Origin: Chondrosia reniformis
Taxonomy: Eukaryota; Porifera; Demospongiae; Chondrillida; Chondrillidae
Length of the DNA: 64,000 nt
Reading direction: 5' to 3'
Assembly: GCA_947172415.1 (NCBI GenBank)
Contig: OX359193.1
Span: 2,040,501 to 2,104,500 of the forward strand
Part shown: positions 35,745-48,191 of the stretch, in pieces
Layout: each line of letters begins with the position of its first letter
Numbering within the stretch: position 1 is the first letter of the stretch
Made by a program: the position numbers and the translations under genes
Notes under the pieces: generated by a model
The model's database searches: none
Seen by the model: only the letters and a program-made list of their open reading frames with translations
Told to the model about the DNA's origin: nothing

Positions 35745-36956
35745 TAATATATATTTCTATCTTACAGATTTATTTACATATAATAGACTTCTTGTTATGT
35801 ATAGATGTACATACGTATGTTGTGTTCAATATACAATGTACTGATATCTAGCCACTATCAGAATGTTGTTTTTGGAATATAATTACATTGGAAGGAAAGC
35901 TAAATGAGCAAAATATTCTTTATACGTAGCCATTTTATATATATACATGTAATTATATTTTTGCTGAATCAGGTCCTGCATTCTATATGCTATATTCATC
36001 TATTTGTTTTAAGACTCAAAGGATCACTGATGAAAAGAATTCTCAGAAATGTCTGGTCCTATCCAATGGAAAAAGGTCTAACATTCCAGCATCCAAAAAC
36101 TCCATTCTTTCCTCTCTCCAGCTTTCCTTCAATGTAACCGTACTATCCCAAAACATTACTCATTGATAGTGTTAACATATCAGCGGTATAGGGTTGCCCT
36201 AGCTCATAAATCTAGGTACATGTCTTAGCTAATTCCTAGCCTTGTATTTGTGACAGTGTGATCATGAAAGGGTATTTTAAATAATTCATGAAGCATCTCT
36301 GTCTATTAATCATTTGCTTTTTTTATACAGAAAATTCTATGGAGTACTAGTTGTAGACCTGTTTCTACTAAAGTTAATCATTACTTATATCGAACTTCAA
36401 TTACTAACACATAGCATATATACTTCAATTTGTATTTATGTTAATACATGCCTACATACATACATACGTACATACAGTTCAATGACAGTACATTATTCAA
36501 TTTTTTAAGTCTCTCATTCACTGCTTAACATTTTCATTTCATTGTTGAAACCATCATATTAATACTTAAATCAAGCAAGCAAGCCATTTACAAATTGCTA
36601 TTACTGGCCAATTACCACGCAAAAGAATTCATGTTTATATGAGAATATAAGAGGTAAGACAAAGAATTACCTTACTGTAGTCACTGGAGTATATGTGGAG
36701 GAAAGTTTTCGACTTGTAGACATGCAGCTGTAGATACTTTTATCCAGAACTCTGAAGACATTCTCTTTCCCAAGAGGGCCTGGCCTGTTTGAGAGAAGAC
36801 AATGAGGAAGAAATTGGGAGCAACCAGAATGATGCCAGTATATAACAGACAGTGACATTCAATGAAATCAGCATTTCTGATAGTAACATTTTACAGTACT
36901 AGTCATTGTATATAATTGTTACACTTTTAACAATTTGTCAAGTAATGGTATCATAG
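35745..36956. other. Intergenic; two weak exon-like stretches
   Basis: 36012-36132 (+) is an open stretch between an acceptor-like TTTGTTTTAAG and a donor-like AATGTAACC. 36664-36783 (-) is open between an acceptor-like CTCAAACAG and a donor-like GTAAGGTAATT. Neither gives a protein family that I recognise, and no partner exons were found. Confidence 0.25.
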
Positions 36957-37275
36957 AGTACGGTAGTACTCTATAAGTAGGGATGGCCGTAAAAAAACAT
37001 GGCCGCCCTATCTAATGTATTATCAATTAACACCTCGTAATTCAACAACGATAGGATTTTCGGTTATATTCGAGTGTTTGCAGTCGTTTTTGCATGCTTT
37101 TATAAAAGCCAAAATATGTTTCGATGCTCTACAACCTTCGCAAAGTGGTAAAACCGAAATAGGCCAAATTCTGAAATTCCTCATTTTTTCTTTTTCTTCT
37201 TTTTTCAAATGAGCTAGCGCTAACATACGAACTTACGCAGGAACACCCAAGTACTAAATCGTCATTAATGTTTCC
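36957..37275. repeat. Dispersed repeat, family G, copy 1
   Basis: This region matches 62490-62840 almost collinearly: GTAGGGATGGCCG versus GTAGGAATGGCCG, TCTAATGTATTATCAATTAA versus TCCAATGTATTATCAATCAA, and GTTTCGATGCTCTACA in both. Related GTAGGGATGG ends also occur in the palindrome at 37697-38070. Class unknown. Confidence 0.65.
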
Positions 37276-37696
37276 GAACTAGGGAATAGGCTACCCTAGA
37301 TTTCAACGCGCTCTATCCGAAGCGTGTTACTTTTAAAAGTGCCAAATTTAGGGCCTCTTTGAACGCCATTTTTTAATTAAGTTTCAAATTCTCTCTATAT
37401 AAATAAGTAACTCGAGTTAGAAAAATTGGAGGTACTGCCGCCCCCCGCGATCGAATTACTTAGTCCCTTTGCAGGGCATTTATACAGTCGTAGTCTTAAC
37501 GATTATGGAGCCTTTAACATCCTAATCTGAATGTTAAAGAACGGTAGAAAACTTATTGTACAAATTTGGGATCTTTTCGGACGCCATTTTTTAATTTAGA
37601 ACTCTAGCTTATATCGTCTATGAATCTGCTACTTTATTTCGAGTTTTCGCCAAGAATACGTTCGAAACAAATGCTAACTAGAAAAAGGGGCAATAC

Positions 37697-38070
37697 AAGT
37701 TAAATAAAAACATTCAAAAATGAAGTTAAAAGTAGGGATGGCACTATAACAGTGATTGGCACATCTAGAAAAAGTAACGAAACAAGAAAGTGATCATATG
37801 GTAAGGCTAACATTGCAGAAGTGGCATACTGAAACTTAACTATACACATCACTTCTATGTTTGGGCGCATCAATCCCTACTTCTAGTATATCCATGATGC
37901 ACCCAAACATAGAAGTGATGTGTATAGTTAAGTTTCAGTATGCCACTTCTGCAATGTTAGCCTTACCATATGATCACTTTCTTGTTTCGTTACTTTTTCT
38001 AGATGTGCCAATCACTGTTATAGTGCCATCCCTACTTTTAACTTCATTTTTGAATGTTTTTATTTAACTT
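37697..38070. repeat. Near-perfect palindrome, 176-bp arms
   Basis: The arms at 37697-37872 and 37895-38070 are reverse complements with one visible mismatch (at 37866), separated by 22 bp. Each arm contains AGTAGGGATGGCACTATAAC or its complement. Transcription of either strand would give a 176-bp double-stranded hairpin RNA. It may be a recently inserted foldback element. Confidence 0.93.
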
Positions 38071-38344
38071 ATATTAATGGGTTAAGCATCAAACAATCTT
38101 CACGACCCACGTTTAGTGGCAATTGACTCAATTCTACAGACATAAAAAGCTGTATATATTAACACAATATTGGTCTCTTATTCACTGTTTACACCCATTC
38201 AACCCACCAGTGGTGAATTTAATTTTTATGCATATATCCACCATGTGGTGTATAATATACACCGAAAATTTCACCACCAGTGGATTGAAGTACTGGTGTG
38301 TATAAACCATCAAATGGTGGATTGTACACACCTGTGTTTTAACA

Positions 38345-38768
38345 ATGCTCCTATATACTCCTCCTGCTCCAATTGAAGTGAATCCTCCTCCTCTGCTGCA
38401 ATTGCAGTGAATCCTCCTCCTCCTGCTGCTACAATTGAAGTGAATCCTCCTCCTCTGCTACAATTGAAGTAAATCCTCCTCCGGCTGCTCCCACTGTAGT
38501 CCCTACTCCTCTGCCTGTTCCCACTGTAGTCCATCCTCCTCCGGCTGCTCCCACTGTAGTCCATCCTCCTCCGGCTGCTCCCACTGTAGTCCCTACTCCT
38601 CTGCCTGTTCCCACTGTAGTCCATCCTCCTCCGGCTGCTCCCACTGTAGTCCCTACTCCTCTGCCTGTTCCCACTGTAGTCCATCCTCCTCCGGCTGCTC
38701 CCACTGTAGTCCATCCTCTTCCGGCTGCTCCCACTATAGTCCATCCTCCTCCGGCTGCACCCACTGTA
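38345..38768. repeat. 30-bp minisatellite, left half
   Basis: The array begins with several AATTGAAGTGAATCCTCCTC units and continues with units such as CGGCTGCTCCCACTGTAGTC plus CATCCTCCTC. It stops at CCCACTGTA where the element at 38769 begins. The same array resumes in the same orientation and phase at 43984. Confidence 0.9.
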
Positions 38769-38939
38769 CGGTACAGTTCATAAAAAAGGTAACGTTGATA
38801 ACTTTTAACATTTAACCATTAGAGGTTACCGATTCACAGTTATATGGTATCAATTAACTGCTAACGGTTAACTTAATTACACATCAAAAGGTGTAGATAA
38901 CTTGTGTATGCCCAGCGAATAAAGTGTGAAATCTGATAC

Positions 38940-40168
38940 TTGTTGAATAACGATGGATCTGTCCGATATGACGGCAAAGACTTTTTAGAACCGTTAAAGA
39001 AGATAAGAAGAGAGAAAGGAGCAAAAGGACGATTGATTGCAGGGGAAAAGGTCACAATCAAAACAAAGACAAGGATATGGAATGCCATAATTGTAAGTCC
39101 CCAACCTAAAGATCCTGAGCCTGCTAAGAAGAGACGGAAGATAAAGAATCGCCGCAATGGAGAAGAAGAAAGACTTTTATCAATTGTTGCCTCGTATACA
39201 CCTGGAAATTCGACAAATTTAGCTTACCAGGAAGCGCTTCCTACAGTCTGTAATGAGGGAACTCCAGCTGTTGTTGAAGAAGGCTTATGTGAAGCCATTG
39301 AGAAGAGTGTACCTACTGTTTTTCAAGGAGAATCTACAGCTATTGAAACCGAGGAGACAATTGCTGATATTCAAGAAACCCCCATTAAAGCTGTTGAGAA
39401 GAACAACCCTACTATTACTCAAGGAAAATCTACAGTTGTAGAAGCTGAGAGTACACCTACTGTTGACCAAGAAGGTATTCCTGCAACCTCTGCAATTTCC
39501 CAGCAACTCTTCATACAGGATACTAGTGGCACGCCATCACAATCAGTTACTGATTTTACTGCTAGGGATTACTACTTTGATGATTTAACCAACTTCCCAT
39601 TGGATCCAGGGTATACGCAGGAGGTCCTCAATAGCCATGAACTAAGTCAACTAAGAGAGAAAATTGAAGAAATTGAAAAAAACAAGCACAATTTCAATTA
39701 GACATTTTTGAAAGGATTGAGAGGTTGGAGCGATTTGCAAGAGAAAGAATAACTACACCAGTAGCAAGAATGTCATCTACCGTGACACCAAGAAGGCCGC
39801 TAACTGAAAGAAATCAAAGACTGATTGTCCATTGTGGCTCTGAGAATGATAGGGCTATGTCTGTCCAGGAGACCATTGCCTGTAAAAGCTTCTCCTCAGG
39901 ACAACAAATGGCAATGGCTTTAGTTAACGTTCTTTTTACTGAGCAGGAGTTGGCTTCTTGTACTCTAACAGGACGAACAATTCATGGACAAGCTCGAGTT
40001 GCATTAGATGGGTCCAGACTACAGTTGATAGAGAGCCTGATGCAGCAAAAGTTTCAAATGTCTGAAGGTGAACTTGCTGCTGCTAGAAGCACATTCAGGC
40101 AAGCACCGGCCAACCGATGCAAATATCTGAGGCTAAAGCTGGCCCCACATGATCAAACTCTTCTTTAA
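38940..40168 (+). pseudogene. BEN-domain protein ORF inside the TIR element
   Basis: The first part (to 39701) encodes a Lys-rich stretch with KVTIKTKTRIWNAIIVS, which resembles a small Tudor-like domain, then a repetitive acidic linker and a coiled coil (LREKIEEIEKN). A one-base shift near 39690-39705 separates it from the second part (39725-40168), whose coiled coil continues as FERIERLERFARER. The second part holds a BEN-like domain (MALVNVLFTEQELASCTLTG then RVALDGSRLQLI). BEN domains bind DNA or chromatin proteins. No ATG opens the first frame after the stop at 38934, so the start may be lost or in an upstream exon. The frameshift suggests decay. Confidence 0.65.
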
Positions 40169-40289
40169 CTTAACATTACAGTAACTGCTTAGTTTCTTTT
40201 AGATACCTTTTAATATTATTTTTATGTATATATTATATATATGTATATATATATATATATATATATTATATTAATGTTGCGATTAGTTT

Positions 40290-43200
40290 AAAAACAAAAA
40301 ATGTCCGCCGCTGGCAGTAGTCAGTAGTAGCCAATATTTGCCAGTTTTGATTGCCAATTTGATCGGACTAGTCTTCATCATAGCCTCATTTGAGTCTCTG
40401 AGCCATCCCAGCTTGATTGGTACCAACAGAAGATGAACAAGGAGCCTGCGTGCACAGCATCCTCGGAATGCAGCTTCACTGGTGAGCATGCAGTCAACCG
40501 GGCGCTCTGTAAGATATGTCACCGCCCGATGCCCCTGAGAAGGGACGGCGCCATACGTGTGCACGGCCCAGTTGGTGAGCGATGCCCGGGATCGGGCGTT
40601 GCACCGCTTCCTTGTGATGTCCCTTCTGCCGAAACTCCTCAACAAACTGTCAGACAAGCGTCCACAGAGGACCTCTCCATACTCCCACATGTGAGGATCT
40701 TGAAGAGGCTTCCACGTGCCTCACGAGTCCAATCAGCAAGGAAGCTGGCCACCATCCTAGACGAGGTTACAGTTGCCAACAGTTTCAACAGCTGGATGCG
40801 CCTCTTAAAGTTCCCCAGGCGCTGTCTCTGTGTCCCTATTAGAGGGGGTCAACGCTGGAATCTGGTTAAACATGTCAACCACCAGTTGGCTGAGGAGAGT
40901 GATCCTCTCCCCACTGCTCCCTGGGCCGTAGGAAGGCCAACCACTCCACCCCAAAGTCCCAGGACCCACTGCAGTTGTTGGCCAAAAGAGTATCAGAGAT
41001 GTTGGAGGAGGGAGATTTCAGGGGAGCTGTACGCCTAACGTGCTCAGAGGATTCCATTGCGAATAACAGTGAAGACACCATAGCTGCTTTGAGATCTAAG
41101 CATCCACCTCCCCATCCGCAATCCACTCCGTCTGAGGCACCTAGCAGAAGTGCAATGACAATTAATGAAGTAGATGTGATGCAGGCGATACGATCTTTCC
41201 CCAAAGGCTCAGCAGGTGGCCCCGATGGCCTCCGACCACAACATCTTCAGGACATGGTCGGGACATCGGCGGGTGCTGAGGGCATCTTGCTACTGCAATC
41301 TCTCACTGCTTTCACCAACCTTGTGCTTACAGGAGACATCCCTGCTGAGATACGGCCCTTCTTCTGTGGGGCTTCCCTCACAGCACTTAATAAGAAGGAT
41401 GGAGGGGTAAGACCCATTGCGGTGGGTTGTACCCTTCGGCGTCTTGTAGCAAAGGTGGCCAGCAGGTCTGTCATGGAGAGAATGGTCTAGTACCTATCAC
41501 CCTTACAACTTGGGTATGGCACCCCCCTCGGTGCGGAGGCAGCAGTCCACGCGTCTAGATTATATCTGCTTCTACTGCCACCTGATCATGTCTTTTTGAA
41601 ACTTGATTTTAGGAATGCCTTTAATACAATCAGAAGAGATAAAATTTTATTAGCCGCTAGAGACATGGTACCTGAAATTTTCCCCTTCATTTTTGCATGC
41701 TATTCTGCACCCTCAACCCTATTCTTCCGAGACACCACCACACTGTCTGCTGAGGGTGTTCAGCAAGGGGACCCCTTGGGCCCTTTACTGTTCAGTCTCG
41801 TGATCCACCCATTAATACTTCAGTTGAGGTCAGAGCTTCGCATCTTTTACCTGGATGATGGCACTTTGGGAGGCCCTGAAGAGGAGGTCTTACGAGACTT
41901 TCAGTTCATTGAACGTGAAGCGGAATATCTGGGCCTTAACCTGAACCGAAGCAAGACAGAACTAATTTGTGCAGAACAAGCTGGCAGGAAGATCCTGGAT
42001 ACTGCCCCTACCCTGTGCAAAGTCCCCCTTGAACAGGCTGTCATCCTGAGATCACCCATTGGCCAGAGAGACTCAAGTGATACCTCCCTTGCCGACAAGA
42101 CACAGGCCTTAAAGACCATGGGAGCAAGGTTGAGCCACTTTTCCAAACATGATGCCATCACCCTGTTGCGCTATTCCATAGCCATCCCAAAGGTACTGTA
42201 CCTGCTAAGGACTGCGCCATGTTTCCAGTCTCCGCTTCTCAAGTCCTTTGACCTAGAGCTTCGCTCTTGTCTCAGTGCCATCCTCAATGTTGATCTGGTC
42301 GACAATTCAGCATGGACCCAGGCAACCTTACCCATTGGGTTTGGAGGTATTGGGGTCCGCAAGACATCACAGCTTGCACCGTCTGCCTTCCTGGCTTCTG
42401 CTGCTGGTTGTGTGAGCCTCACTGAATAGATCCTGCCACCTAGGCTGCATGGCGTCTCCCACCCAGCAGCTGAGGAGGCTCTACAGGAGTGGAGAATGGG
42501 TCACAGTCATCAGACTCCAGTCTCCCCTGGAAAAATTCACCAAAGATCTTGGGACCAGCCACGTGTCCAAGCTACCCTTGATGGTCTCCTTGATACCACC
42601 ACTGACCCCAAAGACCGAGCAAGGCTCTTGGCAGCCTCCACAAAGGAGTCAGGTGCTTGGCTGAATGCCCAACCATCACATCCCTGGGTTTACGCATGGA
42701 TGACGAGGTGGTACGTATAGCTGTTGGGCTTCGCCTGGGTGTTCCACTGTGCCACCCACACACATGCTGCCATTGTGGTACCCTTGTGGACAAACAGGCC
42801 ACCCACGGTCTCAGCTGCCACAAAAGCGAGGGTCGCCATTCCCGTAATGCAGCTTTTAACGACATCATTAAGCGCTCCTTGGCAGCGGCACAGATTCCAT
42901 CAATGTTGGAGCCTACAGGGCTTTGCAGATCAGATGGCAAGAGACCCGATGGGGTTACAATCATCCCCTGGAAGTCAGGCCGCACCCTCATCTGGGATGC
43001 TACATGTACCGATACCTTTGCTGCATCGCATCTGGACCGGGCTGCAAGGGAGGCAGGGGCTATTGCAGCATTGGCGGAGCAAAGAAAGAAAGCAAAGTAC
43101 CTTGACTTAGCCCAGACGCACCACTTTGTTGCAGTTGTTGTGGAGACGGCTGGTGCCATGGGTAGTGATGCCCTGGACTTTTTCGCTGACATTGGCAGCC

Positions 43201-43420
43201 GAGTCAGAGCAGTCACTAATGAAGCACAATCACGGGCCTTCATTCTGCAGCAGGTGTCTGTGGCCCTTCAGCGAGGCAATGCTGCCTCAGTCCTGGGGAC
43301 CTTCGGGTGACCTTATTATTATCTTTATGATTGATAATTGAACTGGAAAAAAAATTATTATGTATATATTATTTATTTGTCCTAAACAATAAACAATATT
43401 ACTTATTGATTGCATTGTAA
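40290..43420 (+). mobile_element. Non-LTR retrotransposon with C-terminal RLE nuclease, decayed
   Basis: An N-terminal zinc finger (CKICHRPM...HGPVGERCPGSG) starts near 40433. The reverse transcriptase follows with GSAGGPDGLRPQHL, GGVRPIAVG, LDFRNAFN, GVQQGDPLGPLLFSL and the active site FYLDDG. The last part (42657-43310) has a zinc-finger-like CHHCG...HGLSC, then KRPDG, WDATC and K..Y, which fits the restriction-like endonuclease of R2-type elements. The frame is broken by a shift near 40930-40975, TAG stops at 41488-41490 and 42427-42429, and a shift near 42670. The GC content is clearly higher than in the surrounding DNA. It lies inside the TIR element, just downstream of the BEN ORF. Boundaries are approximate. 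Confidence 0.85.
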
Positions 43421-43983
43421 ACGTTACTTTTATGTTATATTGTATTTTGATTTTCTGAGATTAGTTTGCTCTTTCTTATTTGTTGTAATATTATATTATA
43501 ATATATGTATGTATAAAAATAACTTTAAATTTATTATAATAATAAAATAAATTAAGTAATAATTATGAAATAAAAACATAATATCAAATCCTTCTTTGGT
43601 AATAAAGCTGGATGATCCTCAACTTGCAGTAATCCGTTAATACCATTTTCAATAAAAGCAACAAAAGTTTATCAATTCGAATACACCGCTATGACACACC
43701 TAATCTCGTTTAAATAAACATCTCCCGAATATCTCGTGCGTATACTAATAATATCCTCATTATACGTCTGTATATCATAGTGTATACTGACCATCTCATA
43801 TGTTTTTAATATCTTCCTATTACGTAAACGATTGACAGCTCGAGGTGTCCATTTACAAAGCTATAACTTTTGACGATTTTTGGTTAACAGTTAACTATTA
43901 CCAGTTAACTATTTCAGTTAACTTTTAACCTCTAGCGGTTATCTTTTAATCGGTTACCATTACCTTTTTTATGCACTGTACCG

Positions 43984-44682
43984 TAGTCCCTACTCCAATT
44001 GAAGTGAATCCTCCTCCTCCTCCTCCTACTCCAATTGAAGTGAATCCTCCTCCTCCTCCTGCTCCAATTGAAGTGAATCCTCCTCTGGTTGCTCCTGCTG
44101 TAGTCCATCCTCCGTCAGCTGCTCCCGCTGTAGTCCATCCTCCGTCAACTGCTCCCACTGTAGTCCATCCTCCGTCAACTGCTCCCACTGTAGTCCATCT
44201 TCGTCTGGCTGCTCCCACTGTAGTCCATCCTCCGTCAGCTGCTCCCACTGTAGTCCATCCTCTGTCTGCTCCCACTGTAGTCCATCCTCTGACTGCTCCC
44301 ACTGTAGTCCATCCTCTGACTGCTCCCACAGTAGTCCATCCTCTGTCTGCTCCCACTGTAGTCCATCCTCTGTCTGCTCCCACTGTAGTCCATCCTCCTC
44401 TGACTGCTCCCACTGTAGTCCATCCTCTGTCTGCTCCCACTGTAGTCCATCCTACTCTGGCTGCTCCCACAGTAGTCCATCCTACTCTGGCTGCTCCCAC
44501 TGTAGTCCATCCTACTCTGGCTGCTCCCACTGTAGTCCATCCTACTCTGGCTGCTCCCACTGTAGTCCATCCTACTCTGGCTGCTCCCACTGTAGTCCAT
44601 CCTACTCTGGCTGCTCCCACTGTAGTCCATCCTACTCTGGCTGCTCCCACAGTAGTCCATCCTCTGTCAGCTTCCCCAGTTG
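43984..44682. repeat. 30-bp minisatellite, right half
   Basis: Units of CATCCTACTCTGGCTGCTCC plus CACTGTAGTC are repeated about 20 times after three AATTGAAGTGAATCC units. This continues the array at 38345-38768 in the same orientation. Open frames on both strands across it are by-products of the 30-bp period. Confidence 0.9.
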
Positions 44683-45436
44683 TAAACGTAACCATATAGC
44701 CACCATCAGTAGCTCCAAGTTCCACTGTCCAAGAAGAAGAAAATTGTACAGTACAAGTCAGAAAACACTGAACATTCTATGCACGTATCCGTACGTTTCC
44801 TTACCCGTTTGTCTTGCCGTTTATTGCGAACGAAAACCCGTACTTAAGAGGCATTTCACGATGAGTTGACCCGTTCCTTAAAACCATAACCCGTCCTACC
44901 GTTTTCACTTCCCTTAGCTGTTAATGTAACAAAATGATGCGAGTGGTGAGTAAGTTGTTATTAGTGATTAACTGTCCTATTTAGTCACTATTCGCAACAA
45001 ATAGTGTCACATTCTTTAGCTTAATGATTTTGAGATTGAACGGGTAAAGGCGTCCGTTTTTCGAGAACGTGTAATGACATTTCAATAACCGTCCTCAAAC
45101 CCATTTTGGGTACCGTATGTTTACCTGTAGAACAGTTTTTCAGTCATTTTTTTCTGTCTTGTACCGTATATAAAAGATGGAATCTGAACCAAGGCACGAA
45201 TTCTCATCAGATGAGAACACAGATCATACGTAATATACGGACACGGCCGCCATATTGATTGATGACATCATGATGATACAGGATGACGTCAGAGGTCATA
45301 GTGATGTCATTCCTAACGGCACGTGCAACAAATTGCTAAGTGATAAACCTTTAGTTTGTCTTCTAGTTGTTTTATCCAAGTTTGGCGGTATTGCTTGAAG
45401 ACTTCTCCCGATTTTAATTGCATTGTTTTTGCATAT
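44683..45436. other. Intergenic, no gene seen
   Basis: The region contains a perfect CRE-like palindrome TGACGTCA near 45284 and several TGAYGTCA relatives close by. No exon was recognised. Confidence 0.35.
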
Positions 45437-45560
45437 TTTTTTGGATCCCTGATTTCTACGAGTTCAGGGCATCTGTATTTAACCTAGAAGAAGTGACGTC
45501 GGTGACGGATTCAGGTTTGTTAAAGATTATACTCTTTATGAAAGAAATCACTGAATACCA
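45437..45560 (+). pseudogene. Decayed inverted copy of Merlin transposase exon 1 end
   Basis: 45490-45547 reads GGTGACGGATTCAGGTTTGT and CTTTATGAAAGAAATCACTG, and matches the reverse complement of 46741-46800, the 3' end of exon 1 and the start of intron 1 of the Merlin transposase. Stops interrupt the frame. The two copies are in opposite orientation. Confidence 0.55.
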
Positions 45561-45884
45561 TATTATGTATCATCCATTGTGGCAACAAAGTTTAGCAATT
45601 TGCTTGATTACTGTTCTAATAAAGTGAACATTTTATTATGTTTAATAATTGCGCGTTCTTAATTTAGCCATTTTGATGTTTTTGGCTAAAATCGCTAAAA
45701 TTAGTTGCCGCAATTAATAGTAGCCTTAAGCTATGAAATCTCTAGACAAAACTTAGTAAATAAACCCTACAAAATCCCAAATCTGTATTTGAGCGGCCAA
45801 TGGATACCTTTTTGAATATGGTGCAATGCAACAGCAAGAGACTACAAGATTACAAAGCTATACAAAAGAGGGATTACAGTGCAT

Positions 45885-46941
45885 CTATACGGGATACTGA
45901 TCAGCAATGTCGCGAATAATATTGTTCAAAGCTACATTGGCAGTAGATCCATGGCGCTCCCGCCACATAAACTCATCCAGATAGCTGGGTAGCTGTGTTG
46001 CATGACACCCTTTCATTGCCTTAAATCGGTTTTTACACCGATTCCAATACGATTCTATATGCTGGGTGTGGACACCCGTCACAGGGTTGACAAACTCCAG
46101 TGAGTGATTTACTGTTGAGTGAGAGGCTACATTTTGCAGAGAGCCAACCTGACTGTAGGCCCTCCATTGGTCACTGTGAACCACTGTGCCAGGTTAAGTG
46201 TGGGCCTGTATGATTGGCAGTAGTGTTGCAGCATCCCTTTGAGGTACGATCTCCATGTACCCCAATGCTGGAGAGGAGCTGGTGTCCACCATGCCAAAGA
46301 CCCACACTTCATTAGCAGTTGCTCTCCCTCTGTGATACTGAAGAAGAGGGAATCATTTATATTCACTTATTCAGAGCAAGTACTTAATATTGTCAACATA
46401 CTTTGGGTTTATAGCGGAAAAGGGATTCATCTATTTGCACAATTACTCCGTTTCCACCAAGCTGGATCCTGGTCTGTAGTAACTTTGTGCTGCATACTTC
46501 CCGGAGCCATTGATACACAGCAATTGCTGTGTTATGCTCAACTTTGGCTTCTTCAGCTGCATCAGTGACGGGATACTTACGTACCCACCAGTAAAGCAGG
46601 ATTAGCCACTTTTGCAGGGTGAGCTTTGACCTACTGAAAAAACTACCATCTCTCACCATCACACACTTCTTGCACTGAGGGCACCGCCATCTGTTACAGT
46701 GGATGTGATTTTATAAAGTACGTTTTGTAAAGAGATTTCATATTAATTGATTTCTTTCATAAAGAATGTGATCAGTAACAAACCTGAATCCGTCACTGAT
46801 ATCACTCCTTCCAGAAAGGTTCATAGCCACATTGCATACGGTGCAGTCTTTGGACACAGCCAATAAATGTTTGGATTGCATCCAAGTAATGATATCCTGA
46901 CTGTCAGTGAAAATTACTTTCCCAAAATCCAGAATAGACAT
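45885..46941 (-). pseudogene. Merlin-type (IS1595/ISXO2-like) DDE transposase
   Basis: Three exons on the minus strand (46941-46784, 46690-46402, 46337-45885) join in phase and give about 300 residues. A zinc ribbon (CTVCNVAMNL ... CPQCKKC) is followed by the DDE core: VIVQIDESLF (first Asp), [20 protein letters not shown] (second Asp) and HTQHIESYWNRCK (Glu). This is the Merlin/IS1595 architecture, which catalyses cut-and-paste transposition. A single TAA at 46194-46196 interrupts exon 3 just before the second Asp; otherwise the frame is intact. I could not fix the terminal repeats. Confidence 0.85.
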
Positions 46942-48191
46942 AATTAAACCTTACAAAAACTGTAAAAAGCGCTAAACCAACTTCGAAATACCGCCAAAAT
47001 GGTGAACAGCTGACATTTCACGTGATAAGTCATGCACGATTGCAATTAATTAAATAATTATTAAGATACCGGTTACACACCGGAAGAAATCAATACCAAT
47101 ATGATTTGCATATCGTATATAATTGTCTCGCTTCGTATCATATCTTATAATCGTCTCACTTCATATCTTATTAAGGTCTTATCTAATCGTCTCACTTCGT
47201 ACGTATTGTATTATATAATCAATGTCTAATATAAGCGTGAAAACGTCTTTTTAGGTGCTCTTTGCATAGTAGCTATAACATGATTCACTTCTATAGCTAT
47301 CGTCGACTACTTATTTTTACGTACCTTTTGTTAATGAATAGTTCGTATACAGTCACCCTTGCAAAGCCACAGTTGAACTTCAGAGCAATCTGATTATCGA
47401 CTGATATTCCTCTTGGCTTTTTTGGGGGGCATAATCTTCTCTATTGTAGACGAAAATTTGAAAATTGGCGATCCTTAGTGTGAATAACACCTTACGGCGA
47501 TTCTCGACCACTTGCGTCAACATATAGTATACATGTATATAATATCCCAGTTACACAACTTAGGATTTGCGCAAAATTAACATCCGCTATATATAAAATT
47601 TCACCGTTTGCGTTTCAAATGTGTAAATCATCCCATGGATAGGGTATAAGCTGGTGTTATGGGACGAAGGATATTATGAGACACTTCGGTGAAAGTTGAT
47701 CAAATCTTGTTCACCGGTAGTTCTAACTACTAGCTAACTGCACCTAAAATAGTTCGCTCTGTACTGGTTGGAGTTGCTGTCCAGCCCCGTTTGAACTTTG
47801 AACTGATTACTGCAATCACGTGGCAAGCGACATTGAACTCGAGAGCCCTCTCTAGAGCGTGGTAAGCATTCTATGAGAATTTGTGTGCGTATTTCTTCTA
47901 AAAAGTCGCTCCCCGTGCCCGCTTGACTCGACAGAACTATCTAAGTAAGCCTTGGGCAACCTTACGTAAACGTATTTACATAAGGTTCTGTGGAACTATG
48001 ATAGCAATTTCCTGTTGTCAAACCTAACGGTAGCTGTATATATATATATATAGGCATTGATCGAGGTTGCAAGGTTATATTAGTCATAGTCGGATGAAAT
48101 CAAACCCTACAAGTGCGAACATATTTATCAATATTCTCATTGACCAGTGTTGTGTTACTCTACTTCTTATTCATTAAAACGCCTACCATAG
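46942..48191. other. Non-coding, presumed 5' parts of the flanking transposons
   Basis: No gene was recognised. The region presumably includes one end of the Merlin element and the 5' end of the pogo-type element. A TATATA run occurs near 48040. Confidence 0.35.

Larger units (their letters stand above)
38769..43983. mobile_element. 5.2-kb TIR element inserted into a minisatellite
   Basis: The two ends are inverted repeats starting CGGTACAGTNCATAAAAAAG and continuing GGTAA. The flanks are TA at 38767-38768 and TA at 43984-43985, and the minisatellite unit CCCACTG-TA-GTCC is restored if the element and one TA are removed. Subterminal regions carry repeated GGTTAAC-like motifs in inverted arrangement. 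TA duplication fits the Tc1/mariner/pogo group among others, but I see no transposase. The cargo is a BEN-domain ORF, and a non-LTR retrotransposon is nested to its right. Confidence 0.82.

Noticed and set aside
39285-39506. Minus-strand and second plus frames over the BEN linker
   Set aside because: They are shadows of the repetitive acidic linker of the BEN ORF.
43946-44725. Long frames with WTTVGAAR and PTVVHPTLAA repeats on both strands
   Set aside because: They are produced by the 30-bp minisatellite period; the related frames at 38310-38764 are rejected for the same reason.
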